Shown here: piece by piece, positions 6,392 through 14,485 of the stretch
How the letters are laid out: each line of letters opens with the position of its first letter
Position numbering within the stretch: position 1 is the first letter of the stretch
Source of the DNA: Hyphomicrobiales bacterium
Lineage (GTDB): Bacteria; Pseudomonadota; Alphaproteobacteria; Rhizobiales; Aestuariivirgaceae
Direction of reading: 5' to 3'
DNA length: 15,684 nucleotides
Assembly (NCBI GenBank): GCA_025356765.1
Contig: JANXRO010000147.1
Location: forward strand, 1 to 15,684
The notes under the pieces: generated by a model
Databases searched by the model: none
The model's input: the letters and a program-made list of their open reading frames with translations, nothing else
Told to the model about the DNA's origin: nothing
Made by a program: the position numbers and the translations under genes

Positions 6392-8530
6392 ATGAGTGAA
6401 AACACAGCATTGCTAAACAACCCAGACCGCTTTTTTAACCGTGAGCTTTCATGGCTTGAATTTAACATGCGGGTTTTGGAAGAAGCGCGAAACCCGGCCC
6501 ACCCTTTGATGGAGCGGTTAAGATTTTTGTCGATATCTGGCAACAATCTTGATGAGTTTTTCATGGTGCGCGTGGCGGGCCTAGTCGGCCAAATGCGTGA
6601 GCAGGTGGTTGAACTCAGTCAAGATGGTTTAACCCCTGCCGAACAGTTGGAGCTTATCCGCAAACGCGCGCAAGACTTAATGGCTGAACAAGATCGCCGT
6701 TGGTTGCAATTGAAAGACGAATTGAACGCCGCGGGCGTTATGATCGTTGGAGCCAAAGATCTAACATCTGCCGAGCGCGAATGGCTTGACCTGCGGTTTC
6801 TTGAGCAAATTTTACCTATTGTAACGCCCATCGCTATTGATCCGGCCCACCCGTTTCCGTTTATATTGAACCGCGGCTTCGTGATGGCAGTTGAACTTAA
6901 ACGCCGTAGCGATGCCAACACCATGCGAGCATTGTTGCCAATTCCGTCGCTGCTGGAACGCTTCATCCGCTTGCCGGGCGAAACTGTGCGTTTCATCATG
7001 CTTGAAAAAATGTTGGCCATGTTTTTGCCGCGCTTGTTTCCCGGTTATGATGTTGAAGGCATTGGCCTGTTCCGCATCATTCGAGACAGCGATTTGGAAA
7101 TTGAAGAAGAAGCCGAAGATTTGGTGCGCGTGTTTGAAAGCGCCTTGAAACGCCGCCGCCGCGGCATTGTTATTCGCATGGAAGTTGATTCTAAATGCCC
7201 ACTGCCGTTACGGAACTTCATGGCGGCTGAACTTGATGTTTCGGGTGATGTGACAATTATGACAGAAGGCTTGGTTGGCTTTGCCGATACTGAGCAATTG
7301 ATTTTGGATGAGCGGCCAGACCTTAGGTTCACACCTTATGTGCCGCGCTATCCGGAACGGGTGCGCGACCATGGCGGCGATATCTTTGCGGCTATTCGCC
7401 AAAAAGATTTTGTGGTGCATCATCCCTATGAATCGTTCGATGTGGTTGTGCAATTCATCCGCCAAGCGGCAAATGATCCTGATGTCGTCGCAATCAAGCA
7501 AACGCTTTATCGCACATCACGCAATTCACCCATCGTTGCCGCCTTGGCAAAAGCCGCAGAAGCTGGAAAATCTGTTATCGCCTTGGTGGAATTAAAGGCT
7601 CGCTTTGATGAAGAAGCCAACATTCAATGGGCCCGCGATTTAGAGCGGGCAGGGGTGCAAGTGGTTTTTGGATTCATCGAACTTAAAACCCACGCAAAGG
7701 TTTCCATGGTGGTGCGCCGCGAGGCTGGCACCATGCGATCTTATGTGCATTTTGGCACAGGCAATTATCATCCCATCACTGCCAAAATTTATACCGATCT
7801 TTCATTCTTCACCTGTGATCCGGCTTTAACCCGCGACGCTGCACGCATTTTCAATTTCATCTCTGGCTATGCGCAACCCGAAGACCTTGAAAAAATTTCT
7901 CTCTCCCCCATCAATCTGAAAGACAGGTTGCTGCAAAATATTGAAGAAGAAATTGAACATGTAAAAGGCGGCCGCAAAGGCCAAATTTGGGCTAAGCTGA
8001 ATTCATTGGTGGATGCTGAAATTATTGATAGCCTTTATGCTGCAAGCAATGCCGGCGTGCAGATTGATCTGATCATACGTGGCATAAGTTGTTTGAAACC
8101 GGGGTTGAAAGGGCTTTCAGAAAACATTCGTGTGAAAAGCATCATTGGCCGCTTTCTTGAACATTCGCGCATTGTGTGTTTTGGCGCGGGCCATGGCCTG
8201 CCCAGCAACAAGGCGAAAGTTTATATCGGTTCAGCTGATTGGATGCCGCGCAACCTGCATCGCCGTGTGGAAACTTTGATCCCCATTGAAAACCCCACTG
8301 TTCACGAACAGATTTTGGAACAGATCATGGTGGCCAACTTGCGTGACAATCAACAAAGCTGGACCTTGCAGGCTGACGGCAGCTCGGTTCGTGTCGAACG
8401 TGGCGCAAATGAAGCGGTTTTCAACGCTCACCAATTCTTTATGGAAAACCCATCTCTCTCTGGACGCGGCAGTGCACTTACTGGCAATATGGAGTTCAAG
8501 GAAAAGAAAAAGGCGTCTCGTAAAAAGTGA
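6392..8530 (+). CDS. ppk1: Polyphosphate kinase 1
   Basis: PPK1 reversibly polymerises the gamma-phosphate of ATP into inorganic polyphosphate. From ATG 6392 it is 712 residues, a typical length (E. coli 688). The N-domain opens RFFNRELSWLEFNMRVLEEA and continues RFLSISGNNLDEFFMVRVAGL. The phospholipase-D-like C1/C2 domains carry both active-site histidines: His434 in IELKTHAKVSMVVRRE, matching the autophosphorylated His435 of E. coli, and His591 in RFLEHSRIVCFG, matching His592. HFGTGNYHPITAKIYTDLSFFT and AIKQTLYRTSRNSPIVAAL are further family blocks. No good ribosome site precedes 6392; a TTG at 6362 with AAGAAGG (6345-6351) upstream is an alternative start adding 10 residues. It overlaps ppx by 4 bp (GTGA). 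Confidence 0.96.
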   Translation: MSENTALLNNPDRFFNRELSWLEFNMRVLEEARNPAHPLMERLRFLSISGNNLDEFFMVRVAGLVGQMREQVVELSQDGLTPAEQLELIRKRAQDLMAEQDRRWLQLKDELNAAGVMIVGAKDLTSAEREWLDLRFLEQILPIVTPIAIDPAHPFPFILNRGFVMAVELKRRSDANTMRALLPIPSLLERFIRLPGETVRFIMLEKMLAMFLPRLFPGYDVEGIGLFRIIRDSDLEIEEEAEDLVRVFESALKRRRRGIVIRMEVDSKCPLPLRNFMAAELDVSGDVTIMTEGLVGFADTEQLILDERPDLRFTPYVPRYPERVRDHGGDIFAAIRQKDFVVHHPYESFDVVVQFIRQAANDPDVVAIKQTLYRTSRNSPIVAALAKAAEAGKSVIALVELKARFDEEANIQWARDLERAGVQVVFGFIELKTHAKVSMVVRREAGTMRSYVHFGTGNYHPITAKIYTDLSFFTCDPALTRDAARIFNFISGYAQPEDLEKISLSPINLKDRLLQNIEEEIEHVKGGRKGQIWAKLNSLVDAEIIDSLYAASNAGVQIDLIIRGISCLKPGLKGLSENIRVKSIIGRFLEHSRIVCFGAGHGLPSNKAKVYIGSADWMPRNLHRRVETLIPIENPTVHEQILEQIMVANLRDNQQSWTLQADGSSVRVERGANEAVFNAHQFFMENPSLSGRGSALTGNMEFKEKKKASRKK

Positions 8531-10035
8531 GTTGGCATTCAGGCTTTCGAACCGAACATCCAACCTATCGGCCCGTTGCGGTTGTCGATATTGGTTCCAA
8601 TTCCGTGCGCCTTGTTGTGTATGATGGATTGCGCCGTTCGCCAGCCCCCATATTCAACGAAAAAATTCTCTGTGGCTTGGGTAAGGGCGTTGCCATCACC
8701 GGCCGTTTGAATGGGCCAGCAATCGAACGGGCATTATCGGCCCTGCGGCGTTTTAAAACCTTGGTCAAACAAATTGGCGTGAAGCAAGTTTTTGCCGTGG
8801 CCACGGCTGCGGCACGCGAAGCTGAAAACGGCGAAGAGTTTATCGAACAGGCCGAACGCGCATTGGGCGCAGGCATTCGCGTTTTAACCGGCAAGGAAGA
8901 AGCACGCTTCGCCGCCCTTGGCGTTTTATCGGGCACGCCTGAAGCTGATGGTTTGGCGGGCGATTTGGGCGGCGGCTCGCTTGAATTGATCGACATAAAA
9001 AATGGCAAGTTGAATGATGGCATAACTTTGCCCATTGGCCCGCTGAGACTGATCGATTTGTCGGGTGGCAACATGGATCGCGCGCAAAAAATTGTTGACG
9101 ATTATTTGGTCAAGGCACCAATTTTAAAACAACTTGCTGGCCGAACCTTTTATGCGGTGGGTGGTGCTTGGCGCAATTTGGCCCGCATTCACATGGCGCA
9201 ATTGGATTATCCGCTTCACGTTTTGCATCATTATCAGATGAGCCGCACGCAGGCCGAGGGCATATCAGAATTGATGGCGGGCCTCACACCCACATCGCTG
9301 AAAGATGTGAAAGACATGTCGAAAGCGCGTGTGGACACGTTGCCTTATGGTGCCATGGTTTTGGATCGGCTGATGCATTTTGGCCTAGCCAAAGACGTTG
9401 TCATTTCAGTTTATGGAGTGCGCGAAGGCTTGCTCTATTCAAAATTACCACGCAAAAAAATGTCGGCCGATGCGCTGCTTTCATCGTGTTGGGATTTTGC
9501 AAGGCGTTATGCCCGTTCCCCCGCGCATGAACTGGAACTGTGCGATTGGACAGACCAACTTTTTGGCAAAGGCAAGATTGAAGAAAACGACGAGGAAAAG
9601 CGGCTGCGTTATGCTGCTTGTTTGTTGGCCGATATTGGCTGGCGCGCTCACCCAGATTATCGTGCTGATCGTTCATTGGGTATGATTTCGCAGGCGGCTT
9701 TTGTAGGCGTTGATCACCCCGGTCGCGTGTTTTTGGCGCTGACGGTGTTTTATCGTTATGACGGCGATGGCATGGCCGATGGCCTAACGCGCCTTCTCGA
9801 TCAACACCACATTGAACGGGCTCATTTGATCAGCTCCATGTTCAAGCTTGCCTATGTTCTTTCGGCCGCCATGCCCGGGCATTTGTCAAAAATTGGTTTA
9901 AAAATAGGCCCAAACAAAACATTGATCTTAACCTTACCTGGCAAGCTGAAAGATTTGATGGGCGAACGCGTTGAAAAGCGCTTGGCAGAGTTGGCATTTG
10001 AGCTGGATTGTGCGCCCAAAGTTGTTTTGGGTTGA
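8527..10035 (+). CDS. ppx: Exopolyphosphatase (Ppx/GppA family)
   Basis: A 502-residue member of the actin-like Ppx/GppA phosphatases, which hydrolyse the terminal phosphate of polyphosphate (and in some members pppGpp). The first phosphate-binding loop VVDIGSNSVRL is at 19-29, the catalytic-type Glu lies in LTGKEEAR (120-127, Glu124/125), and the second loop GDLGGGSLEL is at 145-154. VYGVREGLLYSKL marks the end of the catalytic half. The C-terminal part (about 310-500) is an all-helical HD-like domain with CLLADIGWRAHPDYR. It starts with GTG at 8527, overlapping the ppk stop by 4 bp, so synthesis and degradation enzymes are translationally coupled. The alternative name GppA cannot be excluded, but position behind ppk favours exopolyphosphatase. 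A Pho-box-like repeat begins one base after its stop. Confidence 0.95.
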   Translation: MSWHSGFRTEHPTYRPVAVVDIGSNSVRLVVYDGLRRSPAPIFNEKILCGLGKGVAITGRLNGPAIERALSALRRFKTLVKQIGVKQVFAVATAAAREAENGEEFIEQAERALGAGIRVLTGKEEARFAALGVLSGTPEADGLAGDLGGGSLELIDIKNGKLNDGITLPIGPLRLIDLSGGNMDRAQKIVDDYLVKAPILKQLAGRTFYAVGGAWRNLARIHMAQLDYPLHVLHHYQMSRTQAEGISELMAGLTPTSLKDVKDMSKARVDTLPYGAMVLDRLMHFGLAKDVVISVYGVREGLLYSKLPRKKMSADALLSSCWDFARRYARSPAHELELCDWTDQLFGKGKIEENDEEKRLRYAACLLADIGWRAHPDYRADRSLGMISQAAFVGVDHPGRVFLALTVFYRYDGDGMADGLTRLLDQHHIERAHLISSMFKLAYVLSAAMPGHLSKIGLKIGPNKTLILTLPGKLKDLMGERVEKRLAELAFELDCAPKVVLG

Positions 10036-10053
10036 AAGTCATAAACCCGTCAT
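10036..10053 (+). promoter_or_regulatory. Candidate Pho box (PhoB binding site) upstream of alkaline phosphatase
   Basis: Two 7-bp direct repeats, AAGTCAT (10036-10042) and CCGTCAT (10047-10053), are separated by AAAC, giving the 11-bp period of the Pho box (consensus CTGTCAT-N4-CTGTCAT). An AT-rich TAATTT (10064-10069) begins 10 bases after the box, where a -10 element is expected when PhoB replaces -35 contacts. The gene behind it is an alkaline phosphatase, a classic phosphate-starvation gene. Core GTCAT matches in both halves; the first two bases of each half are poor. Binding is inference. Confidence 0.65.
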
Positions 10054-10097
10054 AAGCATTAACTAATTTTCATCTCACCCTCAAAGGAAGATGAAAC

Positions 10098-11630
10098 ATG
10101 AAACTGAAAACCCTTTTAATTTCAAACGTTGCAGCACTTTCAGTGTGCGCAAGTGCTTATGCACAAGATGCCCTGCCACAAGCGGCTGACCCTTATTTCA
10201 AAAGCGCTGCGTCCCAGTTGGCAGCCCGCGCCGCCTTGGTTCCAAACACCGGCAAAGCCAAGAATATCATTTTAATGATTGGTGACGGCATGGGCATTCC
10301 TATGATCACAGCCAGCCGCATTCGTGGCGGCGAAGTTTTGGGTAAGGACGGTGTTTCCAACAAGCTTGCGTTTGAAACTTTGCCTTATGCAGCACTTTCT
10401 CGCACCTATAGCGCTGATGCGCAGGTGACTGACTCAGCTCCCTCCGCCACCGCAATGACGGCAGGGATTAAAACCCGCAATGATATTCTGGGCCTCAATT
10501 CCAATGCCAAGTTGAAAGATTGTGCCAGCGCCAAGGGCAATGAAGTGCTGACAATTTTTGAACAGGCTGAAAAAGCAGGCAAGGCCACGGGTGCCATCAC
10601 CACAACACGCATCACCCACGCCACGCCCGCGGCAGCTTATGCCCACACGCCCAATCGCGATTGGGAAAATGACGCGCAATTGGGTGATGCCGCCAAGCTT
10701 GGCTGTAAAGACATAGCCGACCAATTGATCAACTGGCCATTTGGCGATGGCATGGAAGTGGCCATGGGCGGCGGGCGCAGCAATTTTCTGCCTCTTGAAG
10801 TTGCTGATTATGAAGACGAAGGCAAAACTGGTGAACGCAAAGACAAACGCGACTTAACCAAAGAGTGGATCGCCAAAGGCAACAACCATGTGGTGGTTTA
10901 TGACAAAGCCCAATTTGACGCGATTGACTTGAAATCTGGCCCCAAAATTTTGGGTCTGTTTCAACGTTCACACATGAATTATGAGGCAGATCGCGCCAAA
11001 GATAAAAAAGGCGAACCTTCCCTTTCAGACATGACCAAAACCGCCGTGGCTCGCTTGCAACAAAGCCCCAACGGCTATGTGTTGATGATTGAAGGCGGCC
11101 GTATTGACCACGCTGAACATGAAGGTAATGCTGCCCGCGCTATTGAGGAAACATTAGAATTTGATAAGGCCGTGCAAACAGTTCTGGCTATGACCAGTGC
11201 GGAAGACACGCTTGTGGTGGTGACAGCTGATCACAGCCACACCATGACGATTGCTGGTTATCCGCGCCGTGAAAACCCAATTCTGGGACAAGTTGTAGGC
11301 GTTGATGGCAAGAAAACTTTGGCAGGCGATGGCAAGCCATATACCACTTTAAATTTTGCCAACGGCCCCGGTGGCTTGTTCCCAGCTTTGGGAAAAGATC
11401 AGACTGCGGTCAATGCTCTGCCTGCGGGTGTCAGGCCCGATATGTCTGATGTGGACACTGAATCAGTTGATTATATTCAACAGGCCGGCATTCCCATGGC
11501 ATCCGAAACCCACGGCGGCGAAGATGTTGCAATCTATGCATCGGGCCCACAGGCCTATCTTTTTGGTGGCACGGTGGATGAACAATATATCTATCATGTG
11601 ATGGCAAAGGCCGCTGGCCTCGACAAGTAA
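10098..11630 (+). CDS. Secreted alkaline phosphatase, PhoA family
   Basis: A 510-residue phosphomonoesterase with a signal peptide (MKLKTLLISN VAALSVCASAYA, cleavage after AYA near residue 22), so it acts outside the cytoplasm, releasing phosphate from organic esters. The active site is complete: Asp63 in MIGDGMG, nucleophile Ser113 in TDSAPSATAMTAG, His174 in ITHATPAAAYAH, Glu332, Asp337 and His341 in IEGGRIDHAEHEGN, Asp378-His379 in VVTADHSHTM, and His472 in SETHGGED. By alignment with E. coli PhoA these bind two zincs and one magnesium-type site; His174 and His338 replace E. coli Asp153 and Lys328. Cys142 and Cys203 may form a disulfide. The ribosome site AAAGGAAG (10083-10090) is strong. 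It is preceded by a Pho-box-like repeat and followed by a terminator, so it is probably its own transcription unit. Confidence 0.96.
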   Translation: MKLKTLLISNVAALSVCASAYAQDALPQAADPYFKSAASQLAARAALVPNTGKAKNIILMIGDGMGIPMITASRIRGGEVLGKDGVSNKLAFETLPYAALSRTYSADAQVTDSAPSATAMTAGIKTRNDILGLNSNAKLKDCASAKGNEVLTIFEQAEKAGKATGAITTTRITHATPAAAYAHTPNRDWENDAQLGDAAKLGCKDIADQLINWPFGDGMEVAMGGGRSNFLPLEVADYEDEGKTGERKDKRDLTKEWIAKGNNHVVVYDKAQFDAIDLKSGPKILGLFQRSHMNYEADRAKDKKGEPSLSDMTKTAVARLQQSPNGYVLMIEGGRIDHAEHEGNAARAIEETLEFDKAVQTVLAMTSAEDTLVVVTADHSHTMTIAGYPRRENPILGQVVGVDGKKTLAGDGKPYTTLNFANGPGGLFPALGKDQTAVNALPAGVRPDMSDVDTESVDYIQQAGIPMASETHGGEDVAIYASGPQAYLFGGTVDEQYIYHVMAKAAGLDK

Positions 11631-11640
11631 ATCCCATGCG

Positions 11641-11680
11641 ACGGCTCTTAAATTGAGAAGTTTAAGAGCCGTTGTTTTCT
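11641..11680 (+). terminator. Rho-independent terminator after alkaline phosphatase
   Basis: A perfect 12-bp inverted repeat (11641-11652 with 11661-11672; ACGGCTCTTAAA and its complement) has an 8-base loop and is followed by TGTTTTCT on the plus strand. It starts 10 bp after the phosphatase stop codon. The rnd gene converging from the right ends at 11679, so the same hairpin also lies directly behind rnd. The minus-strand side lacks a proper T-run, so termination of rnd there would be weaker. Confidence 0.88.
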
Positions 11681-12860
11681 ATCTTGCAAACACAAAAGCC
11701 TTGCCGCCTTGCATACCAATGCCGGCTTTGCCGTGTTTAATATCAAGCGCAAGCTTGCCAAACTTTTCAAATCGCCAGCCTTGCAGCAGGGCAATATCAG
11801 CGTTGTCGTCAATGGCAAGTTGATCAATATCGGCACTGGAAGCCAAAAGCTTTGGCGCAATGCCTTCGCTTTCACACACAACTTTCAAGGCAAGTTTTAA
11901 AACTTCTGCGGCGGCTTGCGCAGAGGATGACATTTCGTCTGCCCGGCCTTTGCCTTCAGGAATAGTTTTTGGGTCGCGTGCCAAACCTTCAGCCACTGCT
12001 TTCAGCAAGCTAGAACCCATTGCAGAATTGCCAGTGCCTTTGGAAACCAGGCGCAAATCATTCACATCTTGCGGGGTGCGCGGCATTTGAATGGCAATTT
12101 CAGCCACTGCTTCATCTTTCAAAATGCGTCCGCGCGGCACGTTTTTAGATTGAGCTTCGCGTTCACGCCACGCCGCAACAGACATTAAAACCGCCTGCTG
12201 CTTTTTGTTTTGAATGCGCGCTTTAATGCGCTTCCAGCTTTGTTCAGGTTCAACTTTATAAGTCGCCGGATCAACCAGTGAAGCCAGTTCCGTTTCCAAC
12301 CATTTTTCACGGCCATTGGCGGCAATCAATTCAGAAAGCTTTTCATGCACCACACGAAGATGCGTCACATCTGAAAGCGCATAGGTTTGTTGTTTATGAG
12401 TAAGAGGCCTGCGAGACCAATCTGTAAATTGCGAAGATTTATCAATGGCCGCGCCAACAAGTTTGCGCACAATGGCTTCATACCCAACCTGATCACCGAA
12501 GGCGCAAACCATGGCGGCAATTTGCGTATCCATCACCGGGCGGGGCAGGGTGCCCGTTAACAAATAAAGAATTTCAAAATCTTGCTTTGCCGCATGAAAA
12601 ACTTTCAAAACATTTTCATCGGCCATGAGGTCGAAGAAAGGCTTGAGATCAAGGCCTTCAGCCAGCGGGTCCACCAACGCCGCCACATCTTTTCCGGCGA
12701 CCTGGATTAAACACAGTTTCGGATAATAGGTTGTTTCACGCAAAAACTCTGTATCAACCGCAACGAACTTTTCTTGCGCCCAAGTGGCGCAATGTTTGGC
12801 AAGGTCTTCAGTTGTTGTAATGGTGTGAACGGCAGCGCCAGCAAGAGGTGTATTCAACAT
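11679..12860 (-). CDS. rnd: Ribonuclease D
   Basis: RNase D is a 3'-5' exoribonuclease that trims tRNA and other stable-RNA precursors in the cytoplasm. The 393-residue protein has the DEDDy exonuclease residues Asp36 and Glu38 (VAVDTEFLRE), Asp94 (AAKQDFEIL), and Tyr160/Asp164 (YALSDVTHL), matching E. coli Asp28, Glu30, Asp85, Tyr151 and Asp155. An HRDC domain follows at about 214-290 (RIQNKKQQAVLMSVAAWRE; VPRGRILKDEAVAEIA). Its ATG lies 3 bp after the purB stop (TAACTGATG), so it is very likely cotranscribed and coupled with purB. In many Rhizobiales rnd sits near ppk/ppx; here it is close to them but on the opposite strand. It ends at the shared hairpin. Confidence 0.96.
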   Translation of the reverse strand: MLNTPLAGAAVHTITTTEDLAKHCATWAQEKFVAVDTEFLRETTYYPKLCLIQVAGKDVAALVDPLAEGLDLKPFFDLMADENVLKVFHAAKQDFEILYLLTGTLPRPVMDTQIAAMVCAFGDQVGYEAIVRKLVGAAIDKSSQFTDWSRRPLTHKQQTYALSDVTHLRVVHEKLSELIAANGREKWLETELASLVDPATYKVEPEQSWKRIKARIQNKKQQAVLMSVAAWREREAQSKNVPRGRILKDEAVAEIAIQMPRTPQDVNDLRLVSKGTGNSAMGSSLLKAVAEGLARDPKTIPEGKGRADEMSSSAQAAAEVLKLALKVVCESEGIAPKLLASSADIDQLAIDDNADIALLQGWRFEKFGKLALDIKHGKAGIGMQGGKAFVFAR

Positions 12861-12863
12861 CAG

Positions 12864-14174
12864 TTAGGCAGCCTTACCAAAAACGCGATTGAAAATCGTT
12901 TGCACATGCTTGGTGTGATAACCCAAGTCAAACAGCGCTTCAATTTCTTGGGGTGAAAGTTGAGCAGCCACTTCAGCATCCGCCTTCAATAGGTCAATGA
13001 ACTGCCCTTCACCGCGCCACACGGGCATGGCGCAACGCTGCACAGCGGAATAAGATTCCTCGCGGCTCATGCCCTTTTGGGTCAACGCCAACATCACACG
13101 CTGCGAATGCACCAGCCCGCCAAGCTTGTTGAGATTGCGCATCATGTTTTCTGGATAAACCAAAAGCTTTTCCATGACACCAGCAAGACGCTTGATCGCA
13201 AAATCCAAATGCGCCGTCGCATCGGGCCCAATGCCGCGTTCAACCGATGAATGCGAAATATCGCGCTCATGCCAAAGCACAACATTTTCCATGGCAGGGG
13301 TTACGGCAGAGCGCACCAAACGGGCGAGGCCAGAGAGGTTTTCTGTAAGCACCGGGTTGCGCTTGTGCGGCATGGCTGAAGAACCTTTTTGGCCGGGCGA
13401 GAAATATTCCTCAACTTCCAAAACTTCGGTGCGTTGCAAATGCCGAATTTCGGTAGCCAAGCGTTCAACTGAACTGGCGATGACTCCCAGCGTAGCAAAA
13501 TACATGGCGTGGCGATCACGCGGAATCACTTGGGTGGAAATTGGTTCAACCGCAAGGCCCATTTTCTGGGCTACATAGCCTTCCACTGATGGATCGATAT
13601 TGGCAAAGGTGCCAACAGCGCCAGAAATGGCGCAAGTTGCTACGTCTTCCCGTGCGGCGATCAAACGCTTTTTAGCGCGTTCAAATTCGGCATAGGCAAA
13701 AGCTAACTTCAAGCCAAAGGTAATGGGTTCGGCGTGAATGCCGTGGCTGCGGCCGATGCACACTGTGTTTTGATGTTCCATCGCGCGCCTTTTCAGAACA
13801 CCTAAAAGTTCATCCAAATCAGCTAACAAAATATCAGCAGCACGCACCAATTGAATATTAAAACACGTGTCCAGCACGTCCGACGATGTCATGCCCTGAT
13901 GAACAAACCGCGCTTCTGGCCCCACAATTTCAGAAAGATGAGTTAAAAACGCAATCACATCATGTTTAACTTCGGCTTCAATGGCATCAATGCGGGCCAC
14001 ATCAAATTCAGCGTCTTTGCCCTTGGCCCAAATTTTGGCGGCAGCTTCTGGTGGCACAATGCCAAGCTTTGCCATTTGATCAGCCGCATGGGCCTCAATT
14101 TCAAACCAGATTTTAAAGCGAGTCTCTGGTGCCCATATTTGAGCCATTTCTTGACGGGTATAACGCGGGATCAT
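12864..14174 (-). CDS. purB: Adenylosuccinate lyase
   Basis: PurB cleaves fumarate from SAICAR and from adenylosuccinate, serving both IMP and AMP formation. The 436-residue protein belongs to the B. subtilis-type branch: MIPRYTRQEMAQIWAPE at the N-terminus, TSSDVLDT (96-103), RSHGIHAEPITFG with His144 and catalytic-type His147, and the fumarase/lyase signature GSSAMPHKRNP (264-274) with the mobile-loop serines. I chose ATG 14174, not the longer frame from 14213, because AAAGG sits 7 bp upstream and homologues begin MIPRY. A short hairpin (14189-14208) precedes the ribosome site. The gene is followed by rnd with only a 3-bp gap. It lies well away from purM/purN in this window, which is common for purB. 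Confidence 0.97.
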   Translation of the reverse strand: MIPRYTRQEMAQIWAPETRFKIWFEIEAHAADQMAKLGIVPPEAAAKIWAKGKDAEFDVARIDAIEAEVKHDVIAFLTHLSEIVGPEARFVHQGMTSSDVLDTCFNIQLVRAADILLADLDELLGVLKRRAMEHQNTVCIGRSHGIHAEPITFGLKLAFAYAEFERAKKRLIAAREDVATCAISGAVGTFANIDPSVEGYVAQKMGLAVEPISTQVIPRDRHAMYFATLGVIASSVERLATEIRHLQRTEVLEVEEYFSPGQKGSSAMPHKRNPVLTENLSGLARLVRSAVTPAMENVVLWHERDISHSSVERGIGPDATAHLDFAIKRLAGVMEKLLVYPENMMRNLNKLGGLVHSQRVMLALTQKGMSREESYSAVQRCAMPVWRGEGQFIDLLKADAEVAAQLSPQEIEALFDLGYHTKHVQTIFNRVFGKAA

Positions 14175-14188
14175 GCAGCAGCCTTTAA

Positions 14189-14208
14189 AGATGAACTGGG
14201 CTTCATCT
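14189..14208 (-). promoter_or_regulatory. Hairpin or operator-like inverted repeat in the purB leader
   Basis: AGATGAA (14189-14195) and TTCATCT (14202-14208) are perfect 7-bp arms around a 6-bp spacer, inside the 63-bp gap between the Lrp-like gene and purB. In the minus-strand transcript the stem ends just before TTTAAAGG, the purB ribosome site. It could be a weak terminator remnant, an mRNA-end structure, or a protein site. Function not determinable from sequence. Confidence 0.4.
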
Positions 14209-14237
14209 AACAAATTGGCCTGCGGCTTACCAGTTTT

Positions 14238-14474
14238 TTAAAAAGCCTTGAAAGTGACGATGGTGAACGTATCGCGTATGCCGGCAATGGTTTGCACTTT
14301 TTGGGCGATGAAATGGCCAATATCTTCACCATCGCCTAAGTAGAATTTCACCAACAAATCATATTCACCAGCCGTTGAAAATATCTCTGAGGCAATTTCC
14401 GAATCTGCAATCGCATTGGCCACTGAATAGGCCTTGCCCAATTCACATTTTATCTGCACAAAAAAAGCACGCAT
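14238..14474 (-). CDS. Stand-alone Lrp/AsnC effector-binding (RAM) domain protein
   Basis: A 78-residue protein that matches only the C-terminal ligand-binding domain of Lrp/AsnC regulators; no helix-turn-helix is present. It begins MRAFFVQIKCELGKAYSVAN and holds the characteristic FSTAGEYDLLVKFYLGD, then IGHFIAQKVQTIAGIRDTFT and a terminal beta strand TIVTFKAF. Such domains fold as beta-alpha-beta-beta-alpha-beta, form dimers to octamers and bind amino acids at the interface. Free-standing versions may tune full-length Lrp proteins or act as amino-acid sensors; the role here is unknown. AGAGG is spaced 8 bp before the ATG. It starts 11 bp behind the amino-acid-binding protein gene, so the two are probably cotranscribed, and purB follows 63 bp downstream. 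Confidence 0.87.
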   Translation of the reverse strand: MRAFFVQIKCELGKAYSVANAIADSEIASEIFSTAGEYDLLVKFYLGDGEDIGHFIAQKVQTIAGIRDTFTIVTFKAF

Positions 14475-14485
14475 CGGTTCAACCT

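Noticed and set aside
8565..9074. Minus-strand open frame of 169 codons
   Set aside because: Antisense to the conserved N-terminal half of ppx; Ser/Pro/Ala-rich peptide with no domain features.
14175..14213. 13-residue N-terminal extension of PurB
   Set aside because: The internal ATG 14174 has a well spaced AAAGG and matches the normal MIPRY start of the family; the extension includes the leader hairpin.
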